DNA from: Ignavigranum ruoffiae
GTDB lineage: Bacteria > Bacillota > Bacilli > Lactobacillales > Aerococcaceae
Reading direction: 5' to 3'
NCBI RefSeq assembly: GCF_900110675.1
Contig: NZ_FOEN01000001.1
Location: forward strand, 310,001-374,000
Length of the DNA: 64,000 nt
A program made the position numbers and the translations under genes. Within the stretch, counting starts at the first letter, position 1. Each line of letters starts with the position of its first letter. A model generated the notes under the pieces. That model did not search any database. It was not told the origin of the DNA and saw nothing but the letters and a program-made list of their open reading frames with translations. Shown here piece after piece: positions 20,187 to 28,769 of the stretch.

Positions 20187-21140
20187 ATGAAATTTAATCA
20201 AAAGAAGTTACAACTTTTTTTCTTATTGTCTTTTCTGGTATTAACATTATCAGGTTGCGTTTCTTATGATGCTGCTGGTAATCCTAGTGGCTGGGTCTAT
20301 GAATACCTGGGCCATCCAGCGGCCCTCTTCTTAAACTGGTTAGCTAGTATGTTCGGCAATAATTATGGAATTGCCATTATTATTGTAACGATCTTAACCC
20401 GGATTCTGATGTTACCGTCGTCGATGAAGATGACCCGATCAACTATCGAATCCAGTGCACGGATGAAAGTGGCCCAACCTGAACTTGATGAAATTCGTGC
20501 TGAACTAGAACTCACTGAAGATCCGAAAGAAAAGCTAGCCCTTAACAGTGAATTAATGGCTGTACAGAAGAAATATGGTATCAATATGTTAGGTGGCTTA
20601 AGTGGTTGCTTACCGCTACTCTTACAAATGCCTTTTATCTCTGCTATTTATGCTGCGATTAGAACGTCGCCAGAAATTAAGAACTCTGTCTTCTTAGGCT
20701 TGAACCTAGGCGAACGATCCTTGTTATTAACGGTCATTGTGGCCTTGATTTATGGTTTACAAGGTTGGTTGGCTTCCAAGACCATGCCACAATCAGCCAA
20801 TCCTCAAGCGGCTTCTACGTCTAAATCAATGATGCTCGTTAACCCTATTATGTTAGGATGGATCACCTATGCGTCTGCGGCAGGATTGGGAATTTATTTC
20901 TTAACCGGTGGACTCTTCGCGATTGTGCAACAGTTATATATGAATCAAGTAGCTCGACCAAAAATTACTGAACAAGTTGAGAAAGAACTTGAGAAATTTA
21001 AGAATATGCCGCGTAAGCCTCGTAAAAAAGTGGTAAAAACAGTGAATCCAGAAGATAGCGATCGCCTCGTCCCGACCAAAAATCAAGTCCGTAATCAAAG
21101 CAAACGCCGCCGAAATGAAGGTAAACAACGGCGTAAATAA
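20187..21140 (+). CDS. yidC: YidC/OxaA membrane protein insertase, lipoprotein form
   Basis: Inserts and folds membrane proteins with or without the Sec translocon. It has a signal peptide ending in the lipobox LSGC (cysteine 24), so it is lipid-anchored like Gram-positive YidC1/2. The positively charged groove residue is R72 in TILTRILMLP. Five membrane segments follow, with the coiled hairpin loop at about 80-130. The C-terminus is strongly basic (RKPRKKVVK, then RRRNEGKQRRK), a type of tail that contacts ribosomes in YidC2 (family knowledge). The 317-residue length is normal. No rnpA or jag lies beside it, so it is more likely the second paralogue. Confidence 0.95.
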   Translation: MKFNQKKLQLFFLLSFLVLTLSGCVSYDAAGNPSGWVYEYLGHPAALFLNWLASMFGNNYGIAIIIVTILTRILMLPSSMKMTRSTIESSARMKVAQPELDEIRAELELTEDPKEKLALNSELMAVQKKYGINMLGGLSGCLPLLLQMPFISAIYAAIRTSPEIKNSVFLGLNLGERSLLLTVIVALIYGLQGWLASKTMPQSANPQAASTSKSMMLVNPIMLGWITYASAAGLGIYFLTGGLFAIVQQLYMNQVARPKITEQVEKELEKFKNMPRKPRKKVVKTVNPEDSDRLVPTKNQVRNQSKRRRNEGKQRRK

Positions 21141-21175
21141 GTTAGCTCGTAAGCTTTAATTTGAATAATTTTTTC

Positions 21176-21210
21176 AAGACCTAAGTACCGCTGGTGCTTA
21201 GGTCTTTTTT
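21176..21210 (+). terminator. yidC terminator
   Basis: Stem AAGACCTAAGTACC / GGTGCTTAGGTCTT around a GCT loop, followed by TTTTTT. It could also stop weak transcripts coming from the other strand. Confidence 0.92.
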
Positions 21211-21427
21211 AGAACTTTTATTAATAAGCACTAAAATAACCCCTCAATCCGAAGATATTATTCAGTAGATTGCTAGCTATTGGTTGATTTAGCCTGATTC
21301 ATGGATTTTTTACTGACCTCCTAATCCTTAAATCTATTTAGTATACTATGATTTTTAAGCAATCTTTAGGTCCTTTTATAGAGGGTCATCGTAATTAAAA
21401 TTTATGATCGATGAAAGTAACCATAAT
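21211..21427. other. Gene-free stretch with one well-placed ribosome binding site
   Basis: No gene of normal size. On the minus strand AGGAGGT (complement of 21315-21322 region) precedes a tiny frame, ATG at 21300-21302 to a TAG at 21273-21275, encoding MNQAKSTNS. A TATACT element lies further upstream near 21345. Spacing from the site to the ATG is 13 to 14 bases, longer than ideal, so I do not call it a gene. Confidence 0.3.
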
Positions 21428-21460
21428 AAAAAAGCTTGCCTAGAAAACTCCTAGGTAAGC
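21428..21460 (-). terminator. Two-component operon terminator
   Basis: Stem GCTTGCCTAG / CTAGGTAAGC (one mismatch) at 21434-21460, followed on the minus strand by six T. It lies 7 bases after the histidine kinase stop. Confidence 0.88.
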
Positions 21461-21466
21461 TCTGAA

Positions 21467-22921
21467 TTAGATGGCCTTTCGTTCGGCCATTTGTTTGCTC
21501 TTATAAATCTGCCGGGTATCGGTCAGAATCGGTAGTTCAATGTAAAAAATCGAGCCATAGTTTAGCGAAGAATCAACTCGAATTTCGCCACGGTATCCTT
21601 CGATTAATTGCTTAGCAATACTTAAACCAAGACCATTGCCACCCTTCTCTCGAGATCGTGCCTTATCAACTCGGTAGAAACGACTAAACACTTGCTCTTT
21701 GTCCTCTTCAGACATTCCTTCACCGAAATCTTGGACGGCAATTTCAATTTTATTTAAGCTCTGCGAAATAGAAACGTGAATTTCTTTTCGGTTTTGTGAA
21801 TATTTGACCGCATTATCTAAGAGGATAATCAGTACTTGCTCGAAATGATTTCGGTACATTTGAACATACACTTCTTCTTCACTTTCATCACTATCTAAGA
21901 AAAAGTTAAAATCAGGATGCAACATGACAAAATTATTAAAGGTCTGACGGGTTGATCCATAAATATCAGTAATTTCATATTTATAATCGATATTGACATG
22001 ATCAGCTCGAGACAGATCAAGCATCTCTTGAACCAACTCTTTCATCCGTGTTATTTCTTGCAAGGAAGCTTTAATCGATTCATCGAGAACTTCAGGATCG
22101 TCTTTACCCCAACGACTTAATAGCTTAAGGTGGCCTTCAACGATAGCCACAGGGGTTCTTAATTCATGAGAAACATCTTCGACGAATTGTTTTTGATTGG
22201 AAACATACTTATCAATTCGGTCAAGTAACTTATTAATATGGATAATTAAATCGGACCACTCATCATTTGACCGCGGTTGCTTCACACGCATATAAGACAA
22301 ACTTTCTTCTTCCACCAAGTCTAAAGAATTATTTAAGTAATGCAAAGGTTTCAAGAATAAATGACTTAGCAAGAATGACAGCAGTAAGGTGAAAATCATC
22401 ATGATCCCCATCGATAAAATTAAGAAATTATCGAGTTTCACTTTCAATTTGTCATAAGAGGAGATGTTGACAATATATTGAATGATGCCCATAGCCTGAT
22501 TGTTAGTTCCCACACCAACTTTATTTGAAGTAATCAGCAGTGAACCATTGGGGGAATCCACGAGCTTGATTTTATTATCAAAATCTCCCGTCGAAATTCC
22601 TAAGGTATCCGTTTCATAGACTAATCGATTCCGTTGATTAAAGAGGCGGATCATCGTCCCGTCCCGTTCAATGACATCAATCGTCCGCATCAATTCACTT
22701 TGATTGTAATCATTCATCTTTTCTTCGAGTAAGCGAACTGTGGCATCACTTTTTGCCTGATAGGTCTCCATATAAATGTTTTTTTGATAGTCTAAGGTTA
22801 AATTGCGATAGGCTCCTAAGATGATGCACCCAAAAATTGAGAAGACAATAAAGAGAATAATCCCCCATTTCCAACGAAGAGATAGGGGATGCTTCAAATG
22901 ATTTTTGACAAATTCTTTCAT
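21467..22921 (-). CDS. Sensor histidine kinase (CovS/ArlS-like)
   Basis: Membrane sensor kinase paired with the regulator gene just upstream. Membrane helices are at about 19-37 and 166-190, enclosing a roughly 128-residue extracellular sensing domain. A HAMP segment follows, then the phosphoacceptor H252 in FVEDVSHELRTPVA. The HATPase domain has the N box LLDNAVKYS, DFGEGM, and GGNGLGLSIAKQLI. The 484-residue length fits CovS/ArlS. The ATG overlaps the regulator's stop by 4 bases. In related bacteria such pairs control capsule, adhesins and surface factors; the signal here is unknown. Confidence 0.93.
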   Translation of the reverse strand: MKEFVKNHLKHPLSLRWKWGIILFIVFSIFGCIILGAYRNLTLDYQKNIYMETYQAKSDATVRLLEEKMNDYNQSELMRTIDVIERDGTMIRLFNQRNRLVYETDTLGISTGDFDNKIKLVDSPNGSLLITSNKVGVGTNNQAMGIIQYIVNISSYDKLKVKLDNFLILSMGIMMIFTLLLSFLLSHLFLKPLHYLNNSLDLVEEESLSYMRVKQPRSNDEWSDLIIHINKLLDRIDKYVSNQKQFVEDVSHELRTPVAIVEGHLKLLSRWGKDDPEVLDESIKASLQEITRMKELVQEMLDLSRADHVNIDYKYEITDIYGSTRQTFNNFVMLHPDFNFFLDSDESEEEVYVQMYRNHFEQVLIILLDNAVKYSQNRKEIHVSISQSLNKIEIAVQDFGEGMSEEDKEQVFSRFYRVDKARSREKGGNGLGLSIAKQLIEGYRGEIRVDSSLNYGSIFYIELPILTDTRQIYKSKQMAERKAI

Positions 22922-23619
22922 GTGCGCATAACGTAGCCCGTTCCACGGACTGTTTGAATATAAGATTCTTTACCAGGCACATCAATCTTATTTCGGATAT
23001 ATCGAATGTAGACATCGACCACGTTGGTTTCTACATCCGATTTATAACCCCAAACTTGATCTAAGAGAATGTCGCGGGATAGTACCATGTTTACATTCTC
23101 CATTAAATATAACAAGAGTTCAAATTCACGCTTGGTTAAGTTAATTATCTCATCACCACGTTTAACAATACGGCTGGCTTTTTCAACCACTAGGTCACGA
23201 TATTTAACCGTTGGTTGATGGCTAGCTTTTTGATCATCTTCATGGTTAATTCGCCGGAATAGCGCTCTTAAGCGAGCCAGCAATTCTTCAATCGCGAATG
23301 GTTTAACAATATAATCATCAGCCCCTTGATCCAAGCCAGACACCCGATCAATGACTGAATCACGCGCGGTCATAATAATAATCGGAGTATCTTTAATCGG
23401 CCGAATCCGACGGGTAACTTCAAGACCATTTAATTCAGGCAACATTAAATCAAGCAGAATAACGTCCCAATCTTCATTCAAGGCTGTCTCCAACCCAGTA
23501 CGGCCATCATAGCAAATTGCTGTTTGATAACCTTCGTGTTTCAATTCTAATTCTACAAAGCGGGCTAGATTTTTTTCGTCCTCAATAATAAGGACTTTAA
23601 TATTATTTTCCTCAGTCAC
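22918..23619 (-). CDS. OmpR-family response regulator (CovR/ArlR-like)
   Basis: DNA-binding regulator phosphorylated by the adjacent kinase. The receiver domain has acidic pocket E13-D14, phosphoacceptor D57 in ILLDLMLPELNG, and DYIVKPFAIEELLARLRALF. The C-terminal winged helix ends in VRGTGYVMRT. The receiver reads closest to streptococcal CovR and staphylococcal ArlR (from memory). I start it at a GTG (23617-23619) giving MTEENNIKVLIIEDE, 233 residues, because AGGAGG lies six bases upstream; an ATG five codons earlier would swallow that site. ATACT / AGTAT repeats at about 23646-23659 lie in its upstream region. Confidence 0.94.
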   Translation of the reverse strand: MTEENNIKVLIIEDEKNLARFVELELKHEGYQTAICYDGRTGLETALNEDWDVILLDLMLPELNGLEVTRRIRPIKDTPIIIMTARDSVIDRVSGLDQGADDYIVKPFAIEELLARLRALFRRINHEDDQKASHQPTVKYRDLVVEKASRIVKRGDEIINLTKREFELLLYLMENVNMVLSRDILLDQVWGYKSDVETNVVDVYIRYIRNKIDVPGKESYIQTVRGTGYVMRT

Positions 23620-23690
23620 CGCTATCCTCCTCATCTAATTCTAATATACTTATGAGTATTTTATCGCATTTTTATCAATCAAACCACTAA

Positions 23691-25133
23691 TTAATCTTCT
23701 AGTTTCTCCTCTTTACCTTCTTTCCAAAGGAAATGATAGGTTCCTTCCAGATCATTGCGTTGGTAAGTATGAGCACCAAAATAATCCCGTTGGGCTTGAA
23801 TCAAATTAGCCGGCAAAACAGGGGTACGATAAGAATCATAATAAGCAATAGCCGCAGATAATGTAGGTACAGGGATACCCAATTGAACAGCCTTACTTAC
23901 CACACGTCTCACTGCTTGATGATGTGTGTTCACAATCTTTAAGAAGTATGGATCTAGCATTAAATTCTGTAAATCAGGCTGAGTTTGGAAAGCATCAGTG
24001 ATATTTTGTAAGAAACCAGCGCGAATAATACAACCAGCTCGCCAGATAGAAGCAATCTCAGCAAATGGTAAGTCCCATTGATAAGTTTCACTCGCTGTCT
24101 TAAGTTGAGCAAAGCCTTGAGCATAAGACATTATCTTGGCAAAATATAAAGCATGGCGCAAATCTTCAATAAATGCTGTTCTGTCTTCCTTGGCAATACT
24201 TTCTGTCGGCTGGAAAGCTGGAATAAGTTGACTAGCCTGAATTCGCTCTTCTTTTAAAGCTGAGATGAATCGAGCGAAGACAGATTCAGTAATCAACGAC
24301 AAAGGTTCACCTAAATCCAAGGCACTCTGAGAAGTCCACTTCCCAGTTCCTTTGTTGCCCGCTTGGTCTTTAATCATATCAACCATGGGTTCTTGACTAC
24401 GAGGGTCCACTGTCTGCAAGATTTCAGCAGAAATCTCCATCAAAAAGCTATCTAATTCTGCTTGATTCCATTCAGCGAACAAGGTCCCAATTTCTTGAGC
24501 AGATAGGTCTAAACCGCGTCGAAGTAAATCGTAAATTTCAGCAATGAGTTGCATATCACCGTATTCAATTCCATTATGGACCATCTTGACATAGTGACCC
24601 GCCCCATTTGGGCCAATGTAAGTCACACAAGGACTACCATCTTCAGCTTTGGCAGCAATATCTTTAAGGATGGGGGCTACTAGCTCATAAGCCGCTTTCT
24701 GACCGCCTGGCATCATTGAAGGACCTAAGCGCGCTCCATCTTCACCCCCAGAAATCCCAGTCCCGATAAAATTAACGCCAGTACTTGCTAACTCTTCACT
24801 TCGGCGCATGGTATCTTTAAAGAAGGTATTTCCGCCATCAATAAGAATATCCCCTTTTTCTAAGTAAGGTAAAAGGCTTTCAATCGTAGCATCCGTCGGC
24901 GCACCAGCTTTTACCATTAAGATAATCTTTCTTGGTTTTGCTAAACTTTGGGTAAACTCTTCTAATGAATAAGTGGCCAAAAGTTGCTTATCTGGATAAG
25001 ATGCCACCACATCGTCAGTCTTTGCCCGACTCCGATTAAAAATCGATACAGAATATCCTTTACTTTCAATATTTAAAGCCAAGTTACGACCCATTACGGC
25101 CATTCCAATGACACCAATTTCTTGTTTTGCCAA
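23691..25133 (-). CDS. gnd: 6-phosphogluconate dehydrogenase, decarboxylating
   Basis: Oxidises 6-phosphogluconate to ribulose 5-phosphate with release of CO2 and NADPH. The N-terminal Rossmann fold has [16 protein letters not shown]; the substrate-binding stretch is [18 protein letters not shown], and [13 protein letters not shown] is in the helical domain. The 480-residue length fits the short-chain dimeric type. The start is TTG with GGGGGAG six bases upstream. It follows the response regulator on the same strand with a gap of about 70 bases. The preceding pathway enzyme, zwf, is at 46.2 kb. Confidence 0.97.
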   Translation of the reverse strand: MAKQEIGVIGMAVMGRNLALNIESKGYSVSIFNRSRAKTDDVVASYPDKQLLATYSLEEFTQSLAKPRKIILMVKAGAPTDATIESLLPYLEKGDILIDGGNTFFKDTMRRSEELASTGVNFIGTGISGGEDGARLGPSMMPGGQKAAYELVAPILKDIAAKAEDGSPCVTYIGPNGAGHYVKMVHNGIEYGDMQLIAEIYDLLRRGLDLSAQEIGTLFAEWNQAELDSFLMEISAEILQTVDPRSQEPMVDMIKDQAGNKGTGKWTSQSALDLGEPLSLITESVFARFISALKEERIQASQLIPAFQPTESIAKEDRTAFIEDLRHALYFAKIMSYAQGFAQLKTASETYQWDLPFAEIASIWRAGCIIRAGFLQNITDAFQTQPDLQNLMLDPYFLKIVNTHHQAVRRVVSKAVQLGIPVPTLSAAIAYYDSYRTPVLPANLIQAQRDYFGAHTYQRNDLEGTYHFLWKEGKEEKLED

Positions 25134-25213
25134 ATCATACTCCCCCTTCTCAATGTTACTAGTTTATCAAATTCTTAGCGAAGAATAAAGATAATATCCT
25201 GATAAAAGCTTAT

Positions 25214-25242
25214 TTGCTAATTCAAAATGATTTCGTTAAAAT
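25214..25242 (+). promoter_or_regulatory. Promoter of the DUF4044-like small gene
   Basis: TTGCTA (25214-25219), 17-base spacer, TAAAAT (25237-25242), 35 bases before the ATG of the small membrane protein gene. It supports that this short frame is a real gene. Confidence 0.75.
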
Positions 25243-25276
25243 ATAAGAAATCAAAAAATTTAAGGAGTTATATTTA

Positions 25277-25387
25277 ATGAAGAAAAAATCTAAAATGGAC
25301 CGAATGACCAAAGCATTTGCCATCATTATAATAGTGGTCATCCTAGCTTCAATTGTTGGAAATCTAATCCTCTCTATGACCTACTAA
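25277..25387 (+). CDS. Small membrane protein, DUF4044-like
   Basis: A 36-residue protein: basic start MKKKSKMDRMTKAF, then one membrane helix (about 15-33) rich in Ile and Val, ending SMTY. The layout of a lysine-rich head and a single hydrophobic helix matches the DUF4044 family of tiny Lactobacillales membrane proteins, whose function is unknown. An AAGGAG site lies nine bases before the ATG, and a good promoter precedes it. A hairpin TAGAATG / CATTCTA (about 25412-25445) follows the stop. It stands alone between two minus-strand operons. Confidence 0.75.
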   Translation: MKKKSKMDRMTKAFAIIIIVVILASIVGNLILSMTY

Positions 25388-25506
25388 TCTATCATAACAG
25401 ATTTATACCTAGAATGCTGGATTCTTTGACAGAATCATTCTATAATCCCGCGGGACACACTTTACTCCAAGGATAAATTCGCATTCTGAACGAGTGTACC
25501 GATAAA

Positions 25507-25553
25507 AAGCCCCAACCATTTTACTTTATACCTGGTAAAGATGGTTTGGGGCT
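25507..25553 (-). terminator. Terminator of the 5-FCL/rhomboid/glcK/rhodanese operon
   Basis: Long stem AAGCCCCAACCATTTTAC / GTAAAGATGGTTTGGGGCTT with two bulges, followed on the minus strand by a T run (TTTTTA). It may also act weakly on plus-strand transcripts from the DUF4044-like gene. Confidence 0.8.
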
Positions 25554-25626
25554 TCTTCCGTCTTGAATGACTTAATTTTTATGACCAATGGGAGGTCGCC
25601 AATTTCTATTTAATTAGATGGACTAA

Positions 25627-26022
25627 TTATAGCAAACTCTTGGTTTTACCGAACCATTGACTAAACCCACCTTTAAGAATGTAGATTGATGAATAACCAT
25701 TCTTCTTCAAAATGTGGGCTGCTCTAGAAGCGTAATTCATATGGTCATCATACAAATAAACTGCTTGGTCTTTACGAATTTCACTAAAGCGCATCTTAAA
25801 TTGAGAAAAAGGAATATTTCTAGCACCCAAGATATGATTGGCATCAAACTCCGGTGTTTCACGAACGTCGACAACTTGATTCTTACGCATGTTTTCTTGA
25901 ATCTCGGGCGTATCCACTAACTCAGCTGAATTTCGACGAATAATCCAAAGGTACAACTGATATAAACCATAAGCCAAGACAATTAAGGCTAATAAAACAA
26001 CTAAGGCATATAATAAATTCAT
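25627..26022 (-). CDS. Membrane-anchored rhodanese-like protein lacking the catalytic cysteine
   Basis: One N-terminal membrane helix (about 4-28), then a single rhodanese-like domain (about 35-131) with the recognisable stretches VVDVRETPEFDANHILGARN and ILKGGFSQW. In active rhodaneses the loop after the central strand carries a cysteine, as in YCxxGxRS. Here that loop reads YDDHMNYASRAA and has no cysteine anywhere near, so sulfur transfer is unlikely. It corresponds by position to Bacillus YqhL, last in the yqg operon. The ATG overlaps the glcK stop by 4 bases. Confidence 0.88.
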   Translation of the reverse strand: MNLLYALVVLLALIVLAYGLYQLYLWIIRRNSAELVDTPEIQENMRKNQVVDVRETPEFDANHILGARNIPFSQFKMRFSEIRKDQAVYLYDDHMNYASRAAHILKKNGYSSIYILKGGFSQWFGKTKSLL

Positions 26023-26999
26023 TCTCTAACTCCATTCTGAATTAAATTAACAAGTTGAGCCGCACCCAGCAATCCTGCATCATTTCCTAAACGTGCCAGG
26101 ACCAGGTCTGTGCTTTCTCTAACTTGAGTAAAACAATACTGATTCATATACTGGTGAGTTCGCTCCAATAAATAAACTCCGGCGTGTGAAACCCCACCGC
26201 CCAAGACAATTTTTTGAGGATTTAGCATATTAGCGATATGGGAACAAGCCAAGCCTAAGTATTGGCAGAATTGTTCAACCACCGACTGGGCAAAATGATC
26301 GCCCAATTGAGCTTGATCAAAAATATCCTTAGCCGAAACTAGCTGGCCATCATCAATCATCTGTTTAATCTCAGAATCTCCGGCATAAGATTCAGCGAAA
26401 TGGCGAGCCAAATTGACAATGCCGGTAGCTGAAGCGACTGTTTCTAGACACCCTTTTTTGCCACACGTACATTCAAAGTCCAATTCAGGATCAATGGTAA
26501 TATGGCCAATCTCCCCGGCTGCACCGACCGCGCCATGGACTAATTGGTGGTTAACCACAATACCCCCACCAACTCCTGTGCCCAGGGTCACCATGACCAC
26601 ATCGCTTAAACCGTCACCAGCACCTTGCCACTGCTCACCCAGAGCGGCCACGTTCGCATCATTATCCATATAGAAAGGCAGGTCAAAAGCTTGGCTAAAG
26701 AGTTCTCTGACTGGCTGAGCCTGAGCCCAGTTAAGATTATAGGCTCCTTCTATCGTACCAGCTGCTTGATCAATCGTGCCTGGCGATCCTAGACCAATGC
26801 CTAAGAAATCAGCTTCAGTCATTTTATAGAGAGCTAGCCGATCTTGCAGGCTTTTAATCATATCAGGAACAATGTGTTGTCCCTGATCGAGAATATTGGT
26901 GGCGATACTCCATTTTTGTAGGATTTCTCCTTGGCCAGATACAATAGCCATCTTGGTAGAAGTTCCCCCTAAATCGATTGCGATAATTTTTTTGGACAT
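26019..26999 (-). CDS. glcK: Glucokinase, ROK family
   Basis: Phosphorylates free glucose to glucose 6-phosphate. The ATP-binding DLGGTSTK motif is at 9-16, the catalytic aspartate is in MDNDANVAALGE (D114), and the ROK zinc site is H166 plus CTCGKKGC (C177, C179, C184). The length is 326 residues. AGGAGGG lies just upstream of the ATG. The gene is 15 bases after rhomboid and overlaps the rhodanese-like gene; Bacillus has the same order with a small yqgQ between rhomboid and glcK, which is missing here. Confidence 0.96.
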   Translation of the reverse strand: MSKKIIAIDLGGTSTKMAIVSGQGEILQKWSIATNILDQGQHIVPDMIKSLQDRLALYKMTEADFLGIGLGSPGTIDQAAGTIEGAYNLNWAQAQPVRELFSQAFDLPFYMDNDANVAALGEQWQGAGDGLSDVVMVTLGTGVGGGIVVNHQLVHGAVGAAGEIGHITIDPELDFECTCGKKGCLETVASATGIVNLARHFAESYAGDSEIKQMIDDGQLVSAKDIFDQAQLGDHFAQSVVEQFCQYLGLACSHIANMLNPQKIVLGGGVSHAGVYLLERTHQYMNQYCFTQVRESTDLVLARLGNDAGLLGAAQLVNLIQNGVRE

Positions 27000-27014
27000 C
27001 TGATCCCTCCTAAA

Positions 27015-27683
27015 TTATATACTCTGATAACCAAGATATAAAAATAGCATACTGAGTCCAACAAGGAGCAAAAAGGCCAGACTTTTATGAGTCTTGCGGG
27101 TTGCTTGTTGAGGCCTTAAGAGAACCACCGTTACCAAAAAGCCGAAGATAGCTCCACCAATATGCCCCCAATTATCAATATCTGGGATTAATAAACCATT
27201 GATAATATTTAAAGCGATTAACATAATAAAGTTTCGGGCTCGTTGACGGATCCACGTCGATTGAGGATAAATATAGGCTAAGGCTACGAAACTCGCAAAT
27301 AAACCAAAAATACTGGTTGAAGCCCCTGCTGAAATATTAGCTGGATTAAAAGCGAAAGAAGCGAGATTTCCGCCTAACCCAGCTAACAAATAAACCAGGC
27401 TAAATTTGAAACTTCCTAAGAGTGGCTCGAGCTCTAAGCCCATAAAATATAGAGAAATCCCATTAAATAGAATATGACTCAGGCCAATATGGATAAAGGC
27501 TGCCGTGATTAAACGCCACCATTCCCCTTGAACCAAGATGAGATAATTGAATTTGGCTCCCATTAAGAGCAAGACTCTGGCATCGGTCGTCGTTCCATAA
27601 ACCACTAGCATATAGAGAAATACTAGAATATTAAGCGCCAAAAAAAGATAAGTCATGATTGGCTTTTTATTTGTGGTTTTCAT
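27015..27683 (-). CDS. Rhomboid family intramembrane serine protease
   Basis: Six to seven membrane helices in 222 residues. The catalytic serine is S122 in GASTSIFGLF and the catalytic histidine is H174 in NWGHIGGAIFGF, the expected dyad on helices 4 and 6. The WR motif (WWRLITAAFIHIG) near 55-67 is also present. It lacks the long soluble N-terminal domain of Bacillus YqgP, so it is the minimal form. Substrates cannot be predicted. The start lies inside the end of the 5-FCL gene, with GAGAAGG five bases upstream. Confidence 0.92.
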   Translation of the reverse strand: MKTTNKKPIMTYLFLALNILVFLYMLVVYGTTTDARVLLLMGAKFNYLILVQGEWWRLITAAFIHIGLSHILFNGISLYFMGLELEPLLGSFKFSLVYLLAGLGGNLASFAFNPANISAGASTSIFGLFASFVALAYIYPQSTWIRQRARNFIMLIALNIINGLLIPDIDNWGHIGGAIFGFLVTVVLLRPQQATRKTHKSLAFLLLVGLSMLFLYLGYQSI

Positions 27684-28245
27684 GAAGACCTTCTCCCTTT
27701 CTGGCGACGATTAGCTGATCCACTGCCTGATCATGGTCTTCTACCGGCCAAGCTTCTTGCTGACAAAGTTGAAAATCAAAAGCCAAAGAAAGCGTAGCTA
27801 GCTTGGGATGGGCCAACAAGACTCGATCATAATAGCCGCCGCCATATCCTAAACGGAAGCCGGATGCTTGATAAGCTAATCCAGGCACAATCAAAAGATC
27901 TAGGTCTGCCACTGAACCTTCTGCAATCTCCTTAGCTGGCTCCATGATCCCCATCTTCGAACTGACTAATTGATCCTCACCCATAAACTTGCGAAAACTT
28001 AATTGTCTTTGCTTCTCAACCCGCGGCAAATAGATTTCAATCGCTAGATGATTGAGTTCTTTGATCATCCAGGCCGTATCAATTTCAGGGGCCCGTCCCC
28101 AATAGAAACCTAATTTCTTAACTTGCTGTTGAGTAAGTTGGTCTTTTAGTTTTTGATAAAGAATTTCTTCTTGAGCTTGTCTTTCCGCTAAAGGCATTTC
28201 CGCTAGCTGATTCAGCATCTTCTTTCTCAAGTCATTTTTATCCAT
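27667..28245 (-). CDS. 5-formyltetrahydrofolate cyclo-ligase
   Basis: ATP-dependent enzyme that returns 5-formyltetrahydrofolate to 5,10-methenyltetrahydrofolate, keeping the folate pool usable for purine synthesis. The family signature GYGGGYYDRVL is near residues 130-140, and basic N-terminal residues (DLRKKM) match the ATP-binding start. The 192-residue length is normal. AGGGA lies before the ATG. First gene of a four-gene operon with rhomboid, glcK and the rhodanese-like gene. Named yqgN in Bacillus, fthC or ygfA elsewhere. Confidence 0.94.
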   Translation of the reverse strand: MDKNDLRKKMLNQLAEMPLAERQAQEEILYQKLKDQLTQQQVKKLGFYWGRAPEIDTAWMIKELNHLAIEIYLPRVEKQRQLSFRKFMGEDQLVSSKMGIMEPAKEIAEGSVADLDLLIVPGLAYQASGFRLGYGGGYYDRVLLAHPKLATLSLAFDFQLCQQEAWPVEDHDQAVDQLIVARKGEGLHENHK

Positions 28246-28310
28246 GGACGATCCCTCCCGTCAGAATACCACTATTCTAGCATATAAATCGTTATAAATA
28301 TATAAATAGC

Positions 28311-28344
28311 AAAAAACCAGCTAAAATCCGAAGATTTTGCTGGT
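28311..28344 (-). terminator. rpmG terminator
   Basis: Stem ACCAGC-AAAATC / GATTTT-GCTGGT around a CGAA/TTCG loop, followed on the minus strand by six T. It lies 17 bases after the rpmG stop. Confidence 0.9.
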
Positions 28345-28360
28345 GAACGATAATCATTAA

Positions 28361-28513
28361 CTATTTCTTAACTTCGCGGTGTAAAGTTACTTTACGTAAA
28401 CGTGGACAATATTTCTTCATTTCAATCCGATCTGGATTATTACGTTTGTTCTTAGTGGTTAAGTAGTTACGATCGCCACATTCAGTACATTCTAAGTTGA
28501 TATTAACGCGCAT
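28361..28513 (-). CDS. rpmG: Ribosomal protein L33, with a partly lost zinc site
   Basis: Large ribosomal subunit protein of 50 residues. The start is the ATG giving [13 protein letters not shown], with GGAGGG seven bases upstream; the frame extends 20 codons further back without support. The core [11 protein letters not shown] is typical. Zinc-binding L33 has two CxxC pairs. Here C9 and C12 are present, but the second pair reads C36-P-R-L39, so one ligand is gone. It is therefore between the zinc-containing and zinc-free forms. It has its own terminator. Confidence 0.96.
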   Translation of the reverse strand: MRVNINLECTECGDRNYLTTKNKRNNPDRIEMKKYCPRLRKVTLHREVKK

Positions 28514-28709
28514 GTCTTTCCCTCCAAACTGAAAAATTTTGTTCACAAAAACAATACTAAAGTAGTATAGCATTTTGACAAGCGTTTGGCTAGCAAAATT
28601 TTTAGCTTCTTATAAACATTCGACCGATAAAGTTTTTTCTATTAAGAAGACGCTTTAGTTAGCAAAATTACTCATTACCAGGCAAGTTTTGAATAGTGGT
28701 TGTTTTATA

Positions 28710-28738
28710 TTGGCACATCTGAATTAGTTTGATAAAAT
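28710..28738 (+). promoter_or_regulatory. Promoter of the two-gene envelope unit
   Basis: TTGGCA (28710-28715), 17-base spacer, TAAAAT (28733-28738), 31 bases before the ATG at 28770, which is preceded by AAGAGGTG. Confidence 0.78.
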
Positions 28739-28769
28739 ATAGATTAGCAGATTAGAAAGAGGTGTAATA

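Noticed and set aside
25412-25445. Hairpin TAGAATG / CATTCTA with inner GATTCT / AGAATC after the small gene
   Set aside because: No T run follows on the plus strand, so I did not call it a terminator; its role is unclear.
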